Shown: positions 44,529 through 53,826 of the stretch, piece by piece
Layout of the letters: every line of letters begins with the position of its first letter
Position numbering within the stretch: the stretch's first letter is position 1
Source: Sinorhizobium sp. RAC02
GTDB lineage: Bacteria; Pseudomonadota; Alphaproteobacteria; Rhizobiales; Rhizobiaceae
Direction: 5' to 3'
Assembly: GCF_001713395.1 (NCBI RefSeq)
Contig: NZ_CP016451.1
Span: forward strand, 194,556-258,555
Length of the DNA: 64,000 nt
Notes under the pieces: model-generated
What the model was told of the DNA's origin: nothing
Seen by the model: the letters and a program-made list of their open reading frames with translations, nothing else
Database searches by the model: none
Made by a program: the position numbers and the translations under genes

Positions 44529-44624
44529 ATGAAGTGGACTACACCAAAGTTTGTCGAAGTATCTTGCGGTATGGAAATCAACCGCTACGCGCAGGCAGAC
44601 GGCCCAGAGCCGGTTCTGTTCTAG
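44529..44624 (+). CDS. pqqA: Coenzyme PQQ precursor peptide PqqA
   Basis: A 31-residue peptide with the invariant glutamate and tyrosine E16 and Y20 in GMEINRYAQAD, which PqqE cross-links to start pyrroloquinoline quinone synthesis. Too short for most gene callers. TAGGAG lies 8-13 bp upstream. It is 16 bp from pqqB. Confidence 0.93.
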   Translation: MKWTTPKFVEVSCGMEINRYAQADGPEPVLF

Positions 44625-44640
44625 TCGTGAAGGGCACGGG

Positions 44641-45555
44641 ATGATGACCGCCCTTCGGTTTCTCGTGCTCGGCTCTGCCGCGGGCGGCGGTTTGCCGCAG
44701 TGGAACTGCAATTGTTCCAATTGTGCCGCCGCCCGCGATCCGTCATCCGGACTTGCTCCACAGACGCAGTCGTCGCTTGCCGTCAGTGTCGATGGCAAGA
44801 CTTGGGCGATTTTCAATGCCTCGCCGGACATTCGACAGCAGATCCAGCAGACGCCGCAGCTTCACCCCAGCGCACTTCGCCATAGCCCGATCAAAAGCGT
44901 CGTCATCACCAATGCCGATATCGATCATATCGGGGGTCTGCTGACGATCCGCGAAAAACAGGCATTCGACCTGATCTCCACTTCGGCGATCGACGCGGTG
45001 CTCGACGCCAACCCTGTCTTCCGCGTTCTTGATCCGGCCTTCGTCAAACGCCTCTCAGTCGGCCTGGACGAAGAATTCTCACCGCTCGAAGGGCTTGAGG
45101 CCCGCATATTTGCGGTCCCCGGCAAGGTGGCGCTGTTTCTGGAAGAGGGCGAGCCGGAACTGGGTCTGGAAGGCGAGCAGACGATCGGCGTGGAATTTCT
45201 CGCCGCCGGCAGGCGCGCCTATTACATTCCGGGCTGCGCGACGTTGCCGGACTGGCTGTGCGCGCGCATCCGCGGCGCGGATCTCGTCTTCTTCGACGGG
45301 ACCGTGTTCACCGATGACGAGATGATCCGCGTCGGAACCGGTGTGAAGACCGGACAACGGATGGGGCATATGCCGATCACCGGTGACAGCAGGTCCGGCA
45401 GCCTCGATGTGCTGTCGAAACTCGATATAGCCTGCATGGTCTATGTGCATATCAACAACACGAACCCGATCTGGTGCGACGGCCCGGAGCGGGGTGCCGT
45501 CACCGCCGCCGGTTTCGAAATCGGTCATGACGGAATGGAGATCAACCTTGCCTGA
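44641..45555 (+). CDS. pqqB: PqqB, metallo-beta-lactamase-fold hydroxylase
   Basis: A 304-residue protein. It begins LRFLVLGSAAGGGLPQWNCNCSNC, the diagnostic PqqB opening, and has the metal-site motif NADIDHIGG plus VYVHINNTNP. PqqB hydroxylates the cross-linked tyrosine intermediate. It overlaps pqqC by 8 bp. Confidence 0.95.
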   Translation: MMTALRFLVLGSAAGGGLPQWNCNCSNCAAARDPSSGLAPQTQSSLAVSVDGKTWAIFNASPDIRQQIQQTPQLHPSALRHSPIKSVVITNADIDHIGGLLTIREKQAFDLISTSAIDAVLDANPVFRVLDPAFVKRLSVGLDEEFSPLEGLEARIFAVPGKVALFLEEGEPELGLEGEQTIGVEFLAAGRRAYYIPGCATLPDWLCARIRGADLVFFDGTVFTDDEMIRVGTGVKTGQRMGHMPITGDSRSGSLDVLSKLDIACMVYVHINNTNPIWCDGPERGAVTAAGFEIGHDGMEINLA

Positions 45556-46339
45556 CGTACAAAATCGAGCCGATTTCGAAGCCCGCCTGCGCGTCATCGG
45601 CGACATGCGCTATCACGACAAGCACCCGTTCCACGGCATGCTGCATGGCGGTGAATGCTCGATCACGCAGGTGCGCGCCTGGGTGATCAACCGCTTCTAT
45701 TACCAGAGCCGAATTCCACTGAAGGATGCTGCCTTCATGTCGCGCTGCGAGGATGTCGACATCCGCCGCGCCTGGCGCAAGCGGATCGAGGACCATGACG
45801 GTGGCCGCAAAGAGGGCGGCGGTATCCGCCGCTGGCTAAAACTTGCCGAGGCTGTCGGTCTCGATCCCGATTACGTGGCGTCCAGCCGCGGCGTACTGCC
45901 GGGCACGCGCTTTGCCTGCGACGCCTATGTGCACTTCGTGCGCGACATGCCGATGCTGGATGCGGTGGCCGCCTCGCTGACCGAGCTGTTCGCGCCGACC
46001 ATCCACAAGAACCGGATTGCCGGTCTCATCGAGCATTACGCTTTCGCCAATGACGAGGCGCTTTCCTATTTCCGCAAGCGTCTCGACGAAGCGCCGGTGG
46101 ATGTCGCCTTCGGTCTCAATTACGTGCTCGACCACGCCGATACCAAGGAAAAGCAGGATGCGGCCGCAGCCGCGCTGACCTTCAAGACGGACGTGCTTTG
46201 GGCGCAGCTCAATGCGCTGTTTCACGCCTATGTCTCACCCGCTCTGCTGCCGCCCGGCGGCTGGGATGGGAAAGAAGGCGTGATCGGCGATCTCGACCAG
46301 CCGGCGCTGAAAACACCGGTCAAGGGAGCCGTGGAATGA
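45548..46339 (+). CDS. pqqC: PqqC, pyrroloquinoline-quinone synthase
   Basis: A 263-residue all-helical oxidase. RYHDKHPFHGMLHGGE, FYYQSRIPLKDAAF and EHYAFANDEALSYFRKRL are hallmark blocks. The TTG start 45548 inside the pqqB end matches the family N-terminus; a longer in-frame ORF upstream is not homologous. It catalyses the last oxidation and ring closure to PQQ. It shares an ATGA overlap with pqqD. Confidence 0.94.
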   Translation: MPDVQNRADFEARLRVIGDMRYHDKHPFHGMLHGGECSITQVRAWVINRFYYQSRIPLKDAAFMSRCEDVDIRRAWRKRIEDHDGGRKEGGGIRRWLKLAEAVGLDPDYVASSRGVLPGTRFACDAYVHFVRDMPMLDAVAASLTELFAPTIHKNRIAGLIEHYAFANDEALSYFRKRLDEAPVDVAFGLNYVLDHADTKEKQDAAAAALTFKTDVLWAQLNALFHAYVSPALLPPGGWDGKEGVIGDLDQPALKTPVKGAVE

Positions 46340-46635
46340 GCGAGCCGGCAGCAGTCACGGTCACGGCACAGACGGTCGCGAAACTGGCCCGCGGTGTGCG
46401 GCTGCGCGAGGACCCGGTGCGCGGCCAGACCGTGCTTCTGGCGCCGGAAAGAGCGCTGGCTCTGGACGAGATCGCGGTGATGATCGTCAACGCGCTCGAC
46501 GGCGTGCGGGATCTCGATGCGATCGCTGAAGAGTTCTCCGTCAAGTTCGAGGCGCCGAAGGAACAGATCCTCGTCGATGTGATTGCCTTCGTCGACGAAT
46601 TTTCCAAGCGTCGCATGCTGGAGCTGAAGCCGTGA
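46336..46635 (+). CDS. pqqD: PqqD, PqqA chaperone
   Basis: A 99-residue PqqD with ARGVRLREDPVRGQTVLLAPE and LDEIAVMIVNALDG. PqqD binds PqqA and presents it to PqqE. ATG overlaps the pqqC stop; its own TGA overlaps the GTG start of pqqE. Confidence 0.94.
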   Translation: MSEPAAVTVTAQTVAKLARGVRLREDPVRGQTVLLAPERALALDEIAVMIVNALDGVRDLDAIAEEFSVKFEAPKEQILVDVIAFVDEFSKRRMLELKP

Positions 46636-47777
46636 CCGAGCATGTCAGCCCTCCGCGGACAAGTGAGTGGACCGACCGGGACGGGGTGACGGATCGCATC
46701 CGCATTCCCGCGCCGATCGCCATGCTTGCAGAGCTGACGCATCGCTGTCCGCTCGCCTGTCCCTATTGCTCCAATCCCTTGGAACTGGAGGGCGTCAAGA
46801 CCGAGCTTTCGACGCAGGAATGGATCACCGTATTCGAACAGGCGGCAGCGTTGGGCGTGCTGCACCTGCATCTTTCCGGCGGCGAGCCGGCCTCAAGACG
46901 GGATCTGGTGGAGCTGACGGCCGCTGCAGCCAAGGCCGGGCTTTATACCAATCTGATCACCTCCGGCATCGGCCTCACCGAAAAGCGGATCGCCGAACTG
47001 TCCGAGGTAGGGCTCGACCATCTGCAGCTGTCGATCCAGGGCGCGACGCCTGTGCTTGCCGACAAGGTGGGTGGTTACAAAGGCGGTTACGATCGCAAGA
47101 TTGCGGTGGCCGAGTGGACGCATTCAGCCGGCATTCCGCTGACCGTCAACGCCGTCTGCCACAAGCAGAACATGGACGAGCTGGGCGCCATGCTGGATCT
47201 TGCGGTCACGCTCGGTGCCCGCCGCATCGAGATCGCCACCGTACAGTTTCACGGCTGGGCCGAGAAGAACCGCAAGGCGCTGATGCCGACCAAGGAACAG
47301 GTGCTGCGCACCAACGCCTTTGTAGACGAGGCCCGCAAGCGGCTGGAAGGCATTATCGTCATCGACTATGTGCCGGCCGATCATCACTCGACCTACCCGA
47401 AAGCCTGCATGGGCGGCTGGGGTCGTACCGGCCTCAACGTGACGCCATCTGGCAAGGTTCTGCCCTGCCATGCGGCGGAAAGCATTCCGTCGCTGAACTT
47501 CGAGACGGTGCGCGACATGTCGCTCACCGATATCTGGTACGACAGCGACGCCTTCAACGCCTATCGCGGTGACAGCTGGATGCCGGAACTCTGCCGCTCC
47601 TGCGACCGCAAGGCGATCGATTTCGGCGGCTGCCGCTGCCAGGCGATGGCGTTGGCAGGCGATGCAACGGCTCCCGATCCTGTCTGCGCCCGCTCACCGA
47701 TGCGCCAAGTGCTCGCGGAACAGGCGAACCTAGACGGCCGCTCAGAGCCTCCCGCTTTCGTTTATCGCGGCCGCTAG
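46632..47777 (+). CDS. pqqE: PqqE, radical SAM PqqA cross-linking enzyme
   Basis: A 381-residue radical SAM enzyme. HRCPLACPYCSN carries the CxxxCxxC [4Fe-4S] site at C39, C43 and C46; LSGGEPASR follows. The C-terminal SPASM region contains CMGGWGRTGLNVTPSGKVLPC and the C-rich CRSCDRKAIDFGGCRC cluster. It forms the Glu-Tyr cross-link on PqqA. GTG start. Confidence 0.95.
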   Translation: MTEHVSPPRTSEWTDRDGVTDRIRIPAPIAMLAELTHRCPLACPYCSNPLELEGVKTELSTQEWITVFEQAAALGVLHLHLSGGEPASRRDLVELTAAAAKAGLYTNLITSGIGLTEKRIAELSEVGLDHLQLSIQGATPVLADKVGGYKGGYDRKIAVAEWTHSAGIPLTVNAVCHKQNMDELGAMLDLAVTLGARRIEIATVQFHGWAEKNRKALMPTKEQVLRTNAFVDEARKRLEGIIVIDYVPADHHSTYPKACMGGWGRTGLNVTPSGKVLPCHAAESIPSLNFETVRDMSLTDIWYDSDAFNAYRGDSWMPELCRSCDRKAIDFGGCRCQAMALAGDATAPDPVCARSPMRQVLAEQANLDGRSEPPAFVYRGR

Positions 47778-48110
47778 ATTAAACTTGAATAATAATCAGA
47801 CAATTGAGCGAACTCAGATCATCGAAAAGTCCTTGCGGGATTAGAAAAACTTGGTGGGCCCATTTTTCGGGCGCAGCAAGAGTTCGGCTTGGTGCCCGCA
47901 GCAGTCACAATATGGGAGATCGTCCGCCTTCGTCGTCAGCCCCACAGATTGGTCGCGTAAAAGCTCAAATCGTACCGCGTGGCCGACCGGACCGCACCGT
48001 GCGATGGCGGGAACCAACTAGGCCAGAATGTTTGACCGGGGTGGCAGCTCATATTACCAGGGCTTGCTCCCGATCAATTAGTCAGCCAAATCAGTCGGTC
48101 GCGGCCTGAC
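47778..48110. other. Gap after pqqE
   Basis: No gene, operator copy or clear terminator is visible between pqqE and the convergent SDR gene. Confidence 0.4.
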
Positions 48111-48854
48111 TTAAGCGTTTGCGCCTCCGTCTACGGTCACGGTTGTACCGGTAATCATATTTGCGCCGGGGCTTGCCAGAAATGCAACAACGTCCGCAAT
48201 TTCGCGCGGGTCCGCAAAGCGCCCAATTGACGAGAGGCTCCGCTGGAAATCAGCGCTTGCGCCATCTGCCGGATTTGCCTCGGTATCGGTTGATCCGGGC
48301 GAGACCAGGTTGACGGTAATGCCTTGTGGCCCAAGTTCTCGCGATAGACCGCGCGTAAACGAATGCAACGCCGACTTCGACATTGCGTAAGCCGTCACAC
48401 CTGGAAAGGGGACGCGGTCGCCAAGGGCTGATCCGATTGAGATGATACGGCCGCCGCCCTTGGTGAAGTGCGGGATAGCAGCTTTTGAAAAAGCGACTGG
48501 CGCACGCACGTTGATGTCCATAAGGGCCTGGAACTGCGTGAGGTCGAGGTCAGCGATTGGTCCGGCCAATCCGATGGCTGCACTATTCACCAAAATGTCG
48601 AGGCCACCGAACTTTTCGACAGTCTCAGCCACGGCCCGCTTAGCAGCGTCCGGATCCGCACTGTCGGCCTGCACGGCCAACGCACGGCGCCCCAGCTTTT
48701 CGATCGAAGACACGACGCCGTCCGCGCGCTCCGGCGACTTTTTGTATGTAATTGCCACGTCCGCGCCCTTCTCAGCCAAGACCAGCGCGATCGCAGCGCC
48801 GATACCCCGAGACCCTCCGGTAACGAGAGCGCGCTTCCCCATAAGATCAGCCAT
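48111..48854 (-). CDS. SDR family oxidoreductase
   Basis: A 247-residue short-chain dehydrogenase: TGGSRGIG, LVNSAAIG (serine replacing the second Asn of NNAG), YAMSKSALHSF as the active site, and GTTVTVDGG at the end. It is a paralogue of the SDR in the PQQ cluster. It is divergent from an AraC regulator (163 bp apart), the likely controller. Confidence 0.9.
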   Translation of the reverse strand: MADLMGKRALVTGGSRGIGAAIALVLAEKGADVAITYKKSPERADGVVSSIEKLGRRALAVQADSADPDAAKRAVAETVEKFGGLDILVNSAAIGLAGPIADLDLTQFQALMDINVRAPVAFSKAAIPHFTKGGGRIISIGSALGDRVPFPGVTAYAMSKSALHSFTRGLSRELGPQGITVNLVSPGSTDTEANPADGASADFQRSLSSIGRFADPREIADVVAFLASPGANMITGTTVTVDGGANA

Positions 48855-49017
48855 GCTACATCCTTGTCTACATGTTTTCAGAGGGCCACTTTGGGCCCCG
48901 GGATGGTTACTATTTCCATTCCCTTCGGGCCTATAGATAAGCGGTCATGAGAAAATCAACATCTCCAATTTCACCACATATTTGCCTGATCCTTCCAAAT
49001 GTGTAATATAGCCGGGA

Positions 49018-49899
49018 ATGAGCATCTCCGAAAATGTCTTGAGCCGCCTCCTGAACGACGTCGCTCCTTTTGTTGCCGGCCGCACGGGAACTGTAGGGAT
49101 TGCGACGCCTGTCCCACGTCTGATGGTTTGGACGAGTACGGTCCCGACCTTACCAACGCCAGCTGTGTTCGAACCGATGTTTTACGCAGTCTTGCGCGGG
49201 ACAAAGGTATTAATCATGGGTGCCAATCGCTTCGAGCTGACGGCGGGCGTTTGCGCGGCATCGTCCTTTGGTCTGCCTTTTATCCATCAATTCATCGACG
49301 CGACGCCTGATCTGCCTTACGTCGCGATTAGCCTTCATCTTGATACAACTATAATTACGCGTGTCATGCTCAATATGGCCAAACGCGACGACCGCTGGAC
49401 CTGCGCGGTAGCGGCGGGAGAACTGAACGGCCTGGTCGGCGAGCCGCTGGGTCGGCTTGTCGGGCTTTTGAACACTCCGGACGATATCGGTATGCTCGCG
49501 CCGCACTATGAGACTGAACTCTACTACCGCCTGCTCCAGAGTACGATGGGAGATACGCTACGTCAGGTGGGTCAGCGAAACGAGCGGTTCCAGCAACTCA
49601 AGACGGCGGCCGACTGGCTGGCTTCCAACCACAATGAGCCCGTCAATATCCCAGATTTGGCGGCGTCCGCGGGAATGAGCGTCACCTCGTTTCATCGGCA
49701 CTTCAAGGGCGTGACAGGATTCAGCCCGCTTGCTTTTCAACGCCATGTCCGTCTTTTGGAAGCACGAAAGCTCCTGGCCGCCGGTTCCGCCAACGTGTCG
49801 CGTGTTGCTTATGAGGTCGGCTACGTTAGCGCATCGCAATTCAGTCGGGAGTACAAGAGCATGTTCGGCAGTCCGCCCGTCGCTGACCTGCAACGGTAA
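49018..49899 (+). CDS. AraC family transcriptional regulator
   Basis: A 293-residue regulator. The AraC-type N-terminal domain is followed by a double helix-turn-helix: EPVNIPDLAASAGMSVTSFHRHFKGVTGFSP and VSRVAYEVGYVSASQFSREYKSMFG, each broken here by flanking sequence. It begins close to the divergent SDR. Expected to activate the SDR in response to a small carbonyl or alcohol; inference. Confidence 0.9.
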   Translation: MSISENVLSRLLNDVAPFVAGRTGTVGIATPVPRLMVWTSTVPTLPTPAVFEPMFYAVLRGTKVLIMGANRFELTAGVCAASSFGLPFIHQFIDATPDLPYVAISLHLDTTIITRVMLNMAKRDDRWTCAVAAGELNGLVGEPLGRLVGLLNTPDDIGMLAPHYETELYYRLLQSTMGDTLRQVGQRNERFQQLKTAADWLASNHNEPVNIPDLAASAGMSVTSFHRHFKGVTGFSPLAFQRHVRLLEARKLLAAGSANVSRVAYEVGYVSASQFSREYKSMFGSPPVADLQR

Positions 49900-49928
49900 G
49901 CCTCATGAGCCGTCGGACTCTCCTCCGA

Positions 49929-50273
49929 TCAGCCCTCGTGGACTTCCGCCCGATGCGGATCCGTGACATAGGCCGTGAGCCCCCCTCGCCTTCCGTCGTG
50001 ATGGTCACGGCCTCGCCTTTTGGCATATAGACGATCTCGCCCGGCCCGGCCGTCACGGTTCCTGCGCTTGTGGAAACGGCGAGCCTACCTTCCAGGACGA
50101 TCATGAACCGTCATTGTCTCTGTCAGGCTCTGTCCTGGACCGTAACGACCGTATCCGACGGTGATTGGGCCGCCGTCCTTCTCATCGACCAGATTTCCGA
50201 CGAGAATGTCGCCCTCCTGTCCTGGAGACCGCACCAGATTTGCATCAGCGACGTTGAATTTCCGGACCCTCAT
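49929..50273 (-). pseudogene. Cupin protein, frameshifted twice
   Basis: The frame from ATG 50273 (GGAGG upstream) gives MRVRKFNVADANLVRSPG and ends early as TVHDRPGR. An 8-nt loss between CATGAT repeats near 50103 would explain the shift into MIVLEGRLAVSTSAGTVTAGPGE, the EutQ-type cupin core. A second shift in a G6 run near 49972 leads to LTAYVTDPHRAEVHEG and a stop. A single original small cupin is clear; both breaks are at repeat or homopolymer positions. Confidence 0.75.
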
Positions 50274-50361
50274 TGCTTTCCTCCTGTTTTCCCATCGGAT
50301 GTTAGCGCGGCAACGAGGGTCGCCGATCTCCCGCATCCACAAAATGCAGTCAAAGGGGTAG

Positions 50362-51255
50362 CTATATTGTCGTTCTCAGATGATCGATCATCGCTCTGAA
50401 GGCAGGGGCCGTCCGCGCTCTGTTAGGATAGTAAAGACTGAAACCGGGCAGGTCTGGCAGCCAGTCCGCCAATACCGGAACAAGGCTTCCCAAATCGATG
50501 TCGTTGCGAACTTGCGAACGAAACACGTAGGCCAAACCGAGTCCGTCCAGCGCTGCGGCGCGGATCGCCTCACCGTCATTGAATACAAGCATTCCGTCGG
50601 TCCCGTATTCGGCTTTCTTTTTGCCCCTCGCTAGCGGCCATCGATAGAGCCTGGTCGAGCTGACAAAACGGTAGCCGATACAGGCGTGCCTGACGAGGTC
50701 CTCCGGCTCGGCCGGCACGCCTCGCTCTTCGAGATAGTCGGGTGAGGCGACAATCGATACCGCAGTGGACCGGGTCAAAGGAACCGAGACCATGTCCTTC
50801 TCGACGAGCATGTTAAACCTGATACCTCCGTCAAAACCATCGGAAACAATGTCGCTCAAACCTTCGTCGATCGAGACCTCGACCGAAACGTTAGGAAACG
50901 TCTGCCTGAACGATTTCAAGGCGGGCCTGAGGATCGTTTCAAAGGCGACAGGGATCATGGTCAGGCGCACCGAACCCGAGATGGTCTCGCGCATCTCCTG
51001 AAGATTTGCCAAGCCGTCGTCGATGTCCTTGAGGGCTGGCACCAACGTATCGAGCAGCCTTTGCCCCGCTTGCGTCGGGGAAACGTTCCTCGTGGTTCGC
51101 GCAAGCAGCGCCATGCCGATACGGTTTTCAAGCTGACTCACTGCATAGCTGAGAGAGGATTGGGAAATCCCGAGTTCTGCAGCTGCAGCGGTAAAGCTCC
51201 GGTGTCTCGCGACTGTCTCGAAGACGGCGAGATCACGAAGGACAAGACGATCCAT
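50362..51255 (-). CDS. LysR family transcriptional regulator (distinct lineage)
   Basis: A 297-residue LysR protein: LRDLAVFETVARHRSFTAAA, ELGISQSSLSYAVSQLENRIG as recognition helix, ARTTRNVSPTQAG, and an effector domain. It lies divergent from the exported hydrolase at 51358, 102 bp apart, and probably regulates it. No 21-bp element in this interval. Not one of the four close paralogues. Confidence 0.9.
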   Translation of the reverse strand: MDRLVLRDLAVFETVARHRSFTAAAAELGISQSSLSYAVSQLENRIGMALLARTTRNVSPTQAGQRLLDTLVPALKDIDDGLANLQEMRETISGSVRLTMIPVAFETILRPALKSFRQTFPNVSVEVSIDEGLSDIVSDGFDGGIRFNMLVEKDMVSVPLTRSTAVSIVASPDYLEERGVPAEPEDLVRHACIGYRFVSSTRLYRWPLARGKKKAEYGTDGMLVFNDGEAIRAAALDGLGLAYVFRSQVRNDIDLGSLVPVLADWLPDLPGFSLYYPNRARTAPAFRAMIDHLRTTI

Positions 51256-51357
51256 TTATTCAACTCATCGATAGCCTCATGCGAATTGCATGATCTAATA
51301 GATAACAACGGCAACGGTTATGTTCCAGCCATCACCATCCAGAACACCGAGGTAGAG

Positions 51358-52098
51358 ATGACCATTAAGAGACCCTTGTTTGCCTTCATTGCCGGAGTGG
51401 CGATCTCCGGCCCCGCTTATGCCGATGCGCGGAACGTTGTCCTCGTCCATGGCGCGACCATGGACGGTTCGGGTTGGCGCCAGGTATATGACATCCTGAA
51501 AAGCAAAAGCCTTTCTGTAAGTGTCGTTCAGTTGCCGCACACGAGCCTTGCCGATGACATTGCGGCGACCCGTTTGATTTTGAAGCAGCAGATTGGCCAG
51601 ACGGTGCTGGTCGGGCACAGCTACGGCGGCGCGGTCATCACGGAGGCGGGCAACGAAGATACGGTTAAGGCGATGGTCTATGTCGCAGCACTTCAACCGG
51701 ACAAAGGTGAAAACCTCACCGAACTTTCCCAGCGCTTTCCCATGAGGATCGACATGAAGATGCTTGACAACCAGAGCTTCGTTCCGTCTCCCAACACGTA
51801 CCACGAAAGCATCGCTGCGGACCTGCCACGCGACATGACCGATTTTATGTCCGCGTCGGCAAAGCCAATGACACTTGAACCCTACCAAACGAGATTTCAG
51901 CATGCCGCCTGGCATGGGAAGCCCACGTTTGGCATCGTGACGACGGAGGACAAAGTGATTCCGCCCGCTTTGTTGCGTTGGATGTACAAGCGCGCCGGTA
52001 CGCAGACGAGCGATATCGTGTCGAGCCACATGGTCTACATGTCTCATCCCAAAGAGACGGCGGACGTTATTCTCAAAGCGGTGGCCTCGGTGGATTAA
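51358..52098 (+). CDS. Exported alpha/beta hydrolase (paralogue of 1033-1800)
   Basis: A 246-residue alpha/beta hydrolase. MTIKRPLFAFIAGVAISGPA then YADA is a signal peptide, so it acts in the periplasm. VVLVHGATMDGSGW is the oxyanion segment; VGHSYGGAVI the serine elbow; SSHMVYMSHP supplies the histidine. ATG 51358 is preceded by GGTAGAG. It has the same design as the first hydrolase in the window, with LysR next to it. Substrate unknown. Confidence 0.86.
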   Translation: MTIKRPLFAFIAGVAISGPAYADARNVVLVHGATMDGSGWRQVYDILKSKSLSVSVVQLPHTSLADDIAATRLILKQQIGQTVLVGHSYGGAVITEAGNEDTVKAMVYVAALQPDKGENLTELSQRFPMRIDMKMLDNQSFVPSPNTYHESIAADLPRDMTDFMSASAKPMTLEPYQTRFQHAAWHGKPTFGIVTTEDKVIPPALLRWMYKRAGTQTSDIVSSHMVYMSHPKETADVILKAVASVD

Positions 52099-52172
52099 AG
52101 GGCGGAAAGCTACACGTTTTCCTGTATTCTGCAGCGCGTCGCTTCGGGTTTAGGCTAAACGCTTGCCTTATT

Positions 52173-52595
52173 TCAAGACATGAACTCGTCGATAAGCTCT
52201 TGTTGCCGGGAAGTGCTTCTGCAGCTTCCGGTATCAACGGGCAGGCCATTTAGCTCCTGCAGCCGTGTACCCCAATTGCACATACTGACAAGCACAGGTT
52301 CCAGTGATTTTCCCAACTCCGTTAGCTGGTACTCCACCTTCGGTGGAATCTCTGGATAAATGGTGCGGTCTATAATGCCGTCGGCTTCCAGCTCCCTGAG
52401 TTGAAGCGTAATCATTCTTGGCGTTGCGGCCGGAGTGAGACGGCAAATCGCGTTGAACCGTAGTTTGCCATCGAGCAGATGAAACAGGATTACCGGCTTC
52501 CACAGACCCCCGATGACCGAAATTGTCGCTTCCACCGCGCATCCAGTCCGGTTGGCTATACGGCGCTTGCGCCTAGATTTAACACTATCATCCAT
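52173..52595 (-). CDS. HxlR family transcriptional regulator
   Basis: A 140-residue winged-helix regulator: EATISVIGGLWKPVILFHLL, LRFNAICRLTPAATPRMITLQLRELEADG and VEYQLTELGKSLEPVLV are HxlR blocks. An N-terminal cysteine in NRTGCAVE is where redox-sensing HxlR/QorR/YodB proteins carry theirs, and it could sense quinones or aldehydes. It is divergent from the NmrA gene, 135 bp apart. Confidence 0.9.
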   Translation of the reverse strand: MDDSVKSRRKRRIANRTGCAVEATISVIGGLWKPVILFHLLDGKLRFNAICRLTPAATPRMITLQLRELEADGIIDRTIYPEIPPKVEYQLTELGKSLEPVLVSMCNWGTRLQELNGLPVDTGSCRSTSRQQELIDEFMS

Positions 52596-52730
52596 GATAC
52601 TACATGCTCACTTTGTACGTACTTCATTTAGAAGCACTATACCCTTATTTTCGCGGTGGAGCAAAGAAGACGCGCTGGCACTGGAGTGTCTGTTCCAGCC
52701 AGTAATCGCAATAAGGAGAAGAGCCTCACA

Positions 52731-53684
52731 ATGTCTATGAAACAAATGCCGCTTATTTCAGTGGTCGGCGCAACCAGCAAGCAAGGCCGCAGCGTGGCCA
52801 CGACACTCCTCAAGAGCGGTCAATACAGGGTCCGAGCATTGACCCGGAATCAAGATTCCAAAGAGGCTCGTAGCCTCGCAGCTCTCGGTGCAGAAGTTGT
52901 GGTCGCGCCGCTAGGACCTGACCATCAGAACGAACTTGCTGCAGCTTTTGCTGGGGCGGATGGCGCATACCTGATGACGCCGCAGCTTTTGCCCCAAGAC
53001 AACGCCGAATTCGCGCTCGGCAAACAACTGGCCGATGCAGCGGTTGAAGCGGGCGTCGGTCACATCGTGTTTTCGACATTAGAGAATGTTCAAAAGATCT
53101 CGGGTGGAAAGAAGTTCACGCCCCACTTCACCGACAAGGCGCTCGTTGCCGATTACATTCGCACACTGCCAGTTACGCACTCTTTCGTCTCTCTCGCATT
53201 CTTTTATACGAACCTACTTGAGTATTACGTCCCCCAAATGGAAGGGGACACGCTCCTCATGCCAATCTACCTCCCTGAGGACTTCTGCGCACCGTTCGTG
53301 GATGCGACGACAGCAACAGGACCGGCCGTCCTGTCTGTGCTGTCCGACCCTGCGACCTTCAATGGAAAGACACTTCCGATCGTCGGCGACATCATTTCCC
53401 CGCGCGAGATGGTCGAAACGTTCCAGCGCGTGACTGGCGTCAAGGCAGAATACCGCAGCGCGTTTAAGCGCGACGAACTGTTGAAATACTTTCCGGGATT
53501 TGGCGCCAACGACCTTCTTGTCGATGAACTGATCGGCATGGTCGAGTATGCGGTCGAGTACGGCTACTTCGACAAGGAACACGATCTGGAATGGAGCCGC
53601 CGCTTGAATCCGGAGACGCTTTCCTGGGAGCAGTTTCTGAAGTCGTCCGACTGGCGCGGTGACAGGATGCAGTTCGGCCTTTGA
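52731..53684 (+). CDS. NmrA family NAD(P)-binding oxidoreductase
   Basis: A 317-residue Rossmann protein: SVVGATSKQGRSVATTLLKSG is the nucleotide loop, followed by VRALTRNQDSKEA, VVVAPLGPDHQNEL and the helices of the NmrA/HSCARG/QOR2 group. Members sense NADP(H) or reduce quinones. The start is supported by AAGGAGAA. Divergent from HxlR, whose family often controls quinone reductases, so a quinone- or aldehyde-induced role is plausible. Confidence 0.86.
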   Translation: MSMKQMPLISVVGATSKQGRSVATTLLKSGQYRVRALTRNQDSKEARSLAALGAEVVVAPLGPDHQNELAAAFAGADGAYLMTPQLLPQDNAEFALGKQLADAAVEAGVGHIVFSTLENVQKISGGKKFTPHFTDKALVADYIRTLPVTHSFVSLAFFYTNLLEYYVPQMEGDTLLMPIYLPEDFCAPFVDATTATGPAVLSVLSDPATFNGKTLPIVGDIISPREMVETFQRVTGVKAEYRSAFKRDELLKYFPGFGANDLLVDELIGMVEYAVEYGYFDKEHDLEWSRRLNPETLSWEQFLKSSDWRGDRMQFGL

Positions 53685-53700
53685 ACCAGTCCGCCGGGGC

Positions 53701-53734
53701 CGACAACCGCCGGAATACGGTCACACGGTTGTCG
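53701..53734. repeat. Perfect 9-bp inverted repeat after NmrA gene
   Basis: CGACAACCG (53701-53709) and CGGTTGTCG (53726-53734) are exact complements across 16 bases. It lies 17 bp after the NmrA stop and 93 bp before the SnoaL-like gene. It may be a terminator without T-tract or an operator. Confidence 0.5.
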
Positions 53735-53826
53735 ACTTCAGAATATCACGGGCTGGCATACCGCGTTGCGCGAAGCTGCACAGCATTTGATTGGCATTCA
53801 GACCCAACAACAATAGTGAGAACGAT

